Shown here one piece after another: positions 5,264 to 5,769 of a stretch of 5,769 nucleotides of DNA. The stretch is from Pleurocapsa sp. MO_226.B13 (GTDB lineage Bacteria > Cyanobacteriota > Cyanobacteriia > Cyanobacteriales > Xenococcaceae): positions 1 through 5,769 of the forward strand of contig JASJEI010000558.1 in assembly GCA_030064795.1 (NCBI GenBank), in the 5' to 3' direction. The position numbers and the translations under genes were made by a program. Under the pieces are notes generated by a model. The model made no database searches and was not told the origin of the DNA. It was given only the letters and a program-made list of their open reading frames with translations. Each line of letters opens with the position of its first letter. Within the stretch, counting starts at the first letter, position 1.

Positions 5264-5665
5264 ATTGACAAAACAATTCAATCTTTAAACGGTAAAGATA
5301 ATAAAACTCGCTTTTCCAAACATGAGCTGTTAAAAGAGGTGTTAATACAAGCTCAAGGTCAATACAAATTAGACTCGCTCCAAAAAGAGCTAGAGCAGCA
5401 TCCTAGTTTAATTGAGATTGAAAATGGAAAATTTACGACTGTCGAGTTGTATAAAGAAGAAAGAGTTTCAATTAGGGAAAATAACCGTCACTTTGGTGAA
5501 GCCTCGGATAGAAAGAAAGAGCCAAATGTTTTGCAATTAGCCACCTCTGTACTTGATAATAAATCCCACGGACAACATACTGATTCCTATCCCCAGACTG
5601 AAAAATTTAGTTTAATTGAAGCTGTCGATCGCGACAGTAAAATGTCTCAAGTTGTAGATACTTAA
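5264..5665 (+). pseudogene. Internal fragment of a MobF-type relaxase/helicase (TraI/TrwC-like)
   Basis: An open frame of 133 codons runs from the edge of IS-B to a TAA inside the second MITE. The part up to about residue 75 (FSKHELLKEVLIQAQGQY, then a helix and IEIENGKFTTVELYKEE) resembles the segment of MobF conjugative relaxases that links the N-terminal nicking domain to the RecD-like helicase: a winged-helix-like piece beginning FS..(D/E)L and closing FTT.E....E. The rest is polar and not recognisable. A GTG at 5339 is the first possible start but has no ribosome binding site, and similarity extends upstream of it, so this is a remnant, not a gene start. Both the nickase domain and the helicase Walker motifs are absent. 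A functional copy would nick and unwind plasmid DNA for conjugation. The assignment rests on remembered family pattern and is moderate. Confidence 0.6.
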
Positions 5666-5769
5666 ACCGCGTCTACTTTGAAACCCATAGTTTTTGATTT
5701 TCTCGTTTTTAGGTAAAAGGGAAAGGGGTAAAGGGAAAAGGAATTATTTGAAAACTCCAGTTTTCTATC
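5662..5769. mobile_element. MITE-like element, copy 2 (inverted, cut by window end)
   Basis: This is the reverse complement of the element at 209-330 over all 108 visible bases, with one difference (A5722 here against G270, which would read C on this strand). It starts with the same TTAAACCGCGTC. Its first bases supply the stop codon (TAA, 5663-5665) of the relaxase-like fragment. About 14 further bases would be expected beyond the window if it is full length. Confidence 0.85.

Noticed and set aside
209..5769. Composite transposon bounded by the two MITE copies
   Set aside because: The left MITE lies inside IS-A, within its intact target duplications, so the two copies inserted separately; there is no evidence that they moved the interval as a unit.
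1..5769. CRISPR array, tRNA or rRNA genes
   Set aside because: No regularly spaced repeats, cloverleaf-like sequence or rRNA-like stretch was found on either strand by eye.

Overview
The window reads as accessory DNA from a cyanobacterium. The evidence is one HIP1 octamer (GCGATCGC, 3449-3456), a short hairpin repeat of a type I associate with cyanobacteria (GTTGGGTT...AACCCAAC, 3004-3028), two transposases of kinds common in cyanobacterial genomes, and a fragment that looks like a cyanobacterial MobF relaxase/helicase. The base composition looks AT-rich by eye. The relaxase fragment and the density of broken genes suggest a plasmid, a decayed conjugative element or a chromosomal insertion hotspot.

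Layout, left to right. Bases 1-109 are flanking DNA with no secure gene. Bases 110-2027 are one insertion sequence (IS-A). It has 16-bp terminal inverted repeats, a 9-bp target duplication (10 bp if one ambiguous base is counted) and a minus-strand DDE transposase gene broken by a frameshift. IS-A carries a 122-bp MITE-like element (209-330) next to a long palindrome (164-210). Bases 2112-2987 hold the only intact, convincing gene, a 291-residue short-chain dehydrogenase/reductase (SDR). A 560-bp gap follows, with a small hairpin repeat and the HIP1 site. Bases 3552-3785 are the first 77 codons of an AraC-family regulator, cut off by a second insertion sequence, IS-B (about 3769-5262). IS-B has 17-bp inverted ends, a duplicated left-end motif and a frameshifted minus-strand transposase gene. 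Bases 5264-5665 are an internal piece of a MobF-type relaxase/helicase gene, cut on its 5' side by IS-B and on its 3' side by a second copy of the MITE (5662 to the window end). The second MITE is inverted relative to the first.

How the parts relate. The genes do not form a pathway. The window is a record of nested insertion: IS-A was invaded by the MITE, IS-B cut the regulator and now joins it to an unrelated relaxase fragment, and the MITE ended that fragment. Both transposases are frameshifted, so neither IS looks able to move by itself as read here. The two MITE copies differ at one position in 108 comparable bases, which suggests recent spread. I see no convincing new defence, toxin or biosynthetic system. 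The most useful observations are the precisely bounded IS-A, the inverted MITE pair with TTAA at every visible end, and the mismatched flanks of IS-B, which imply recombination or deletion after insertion.
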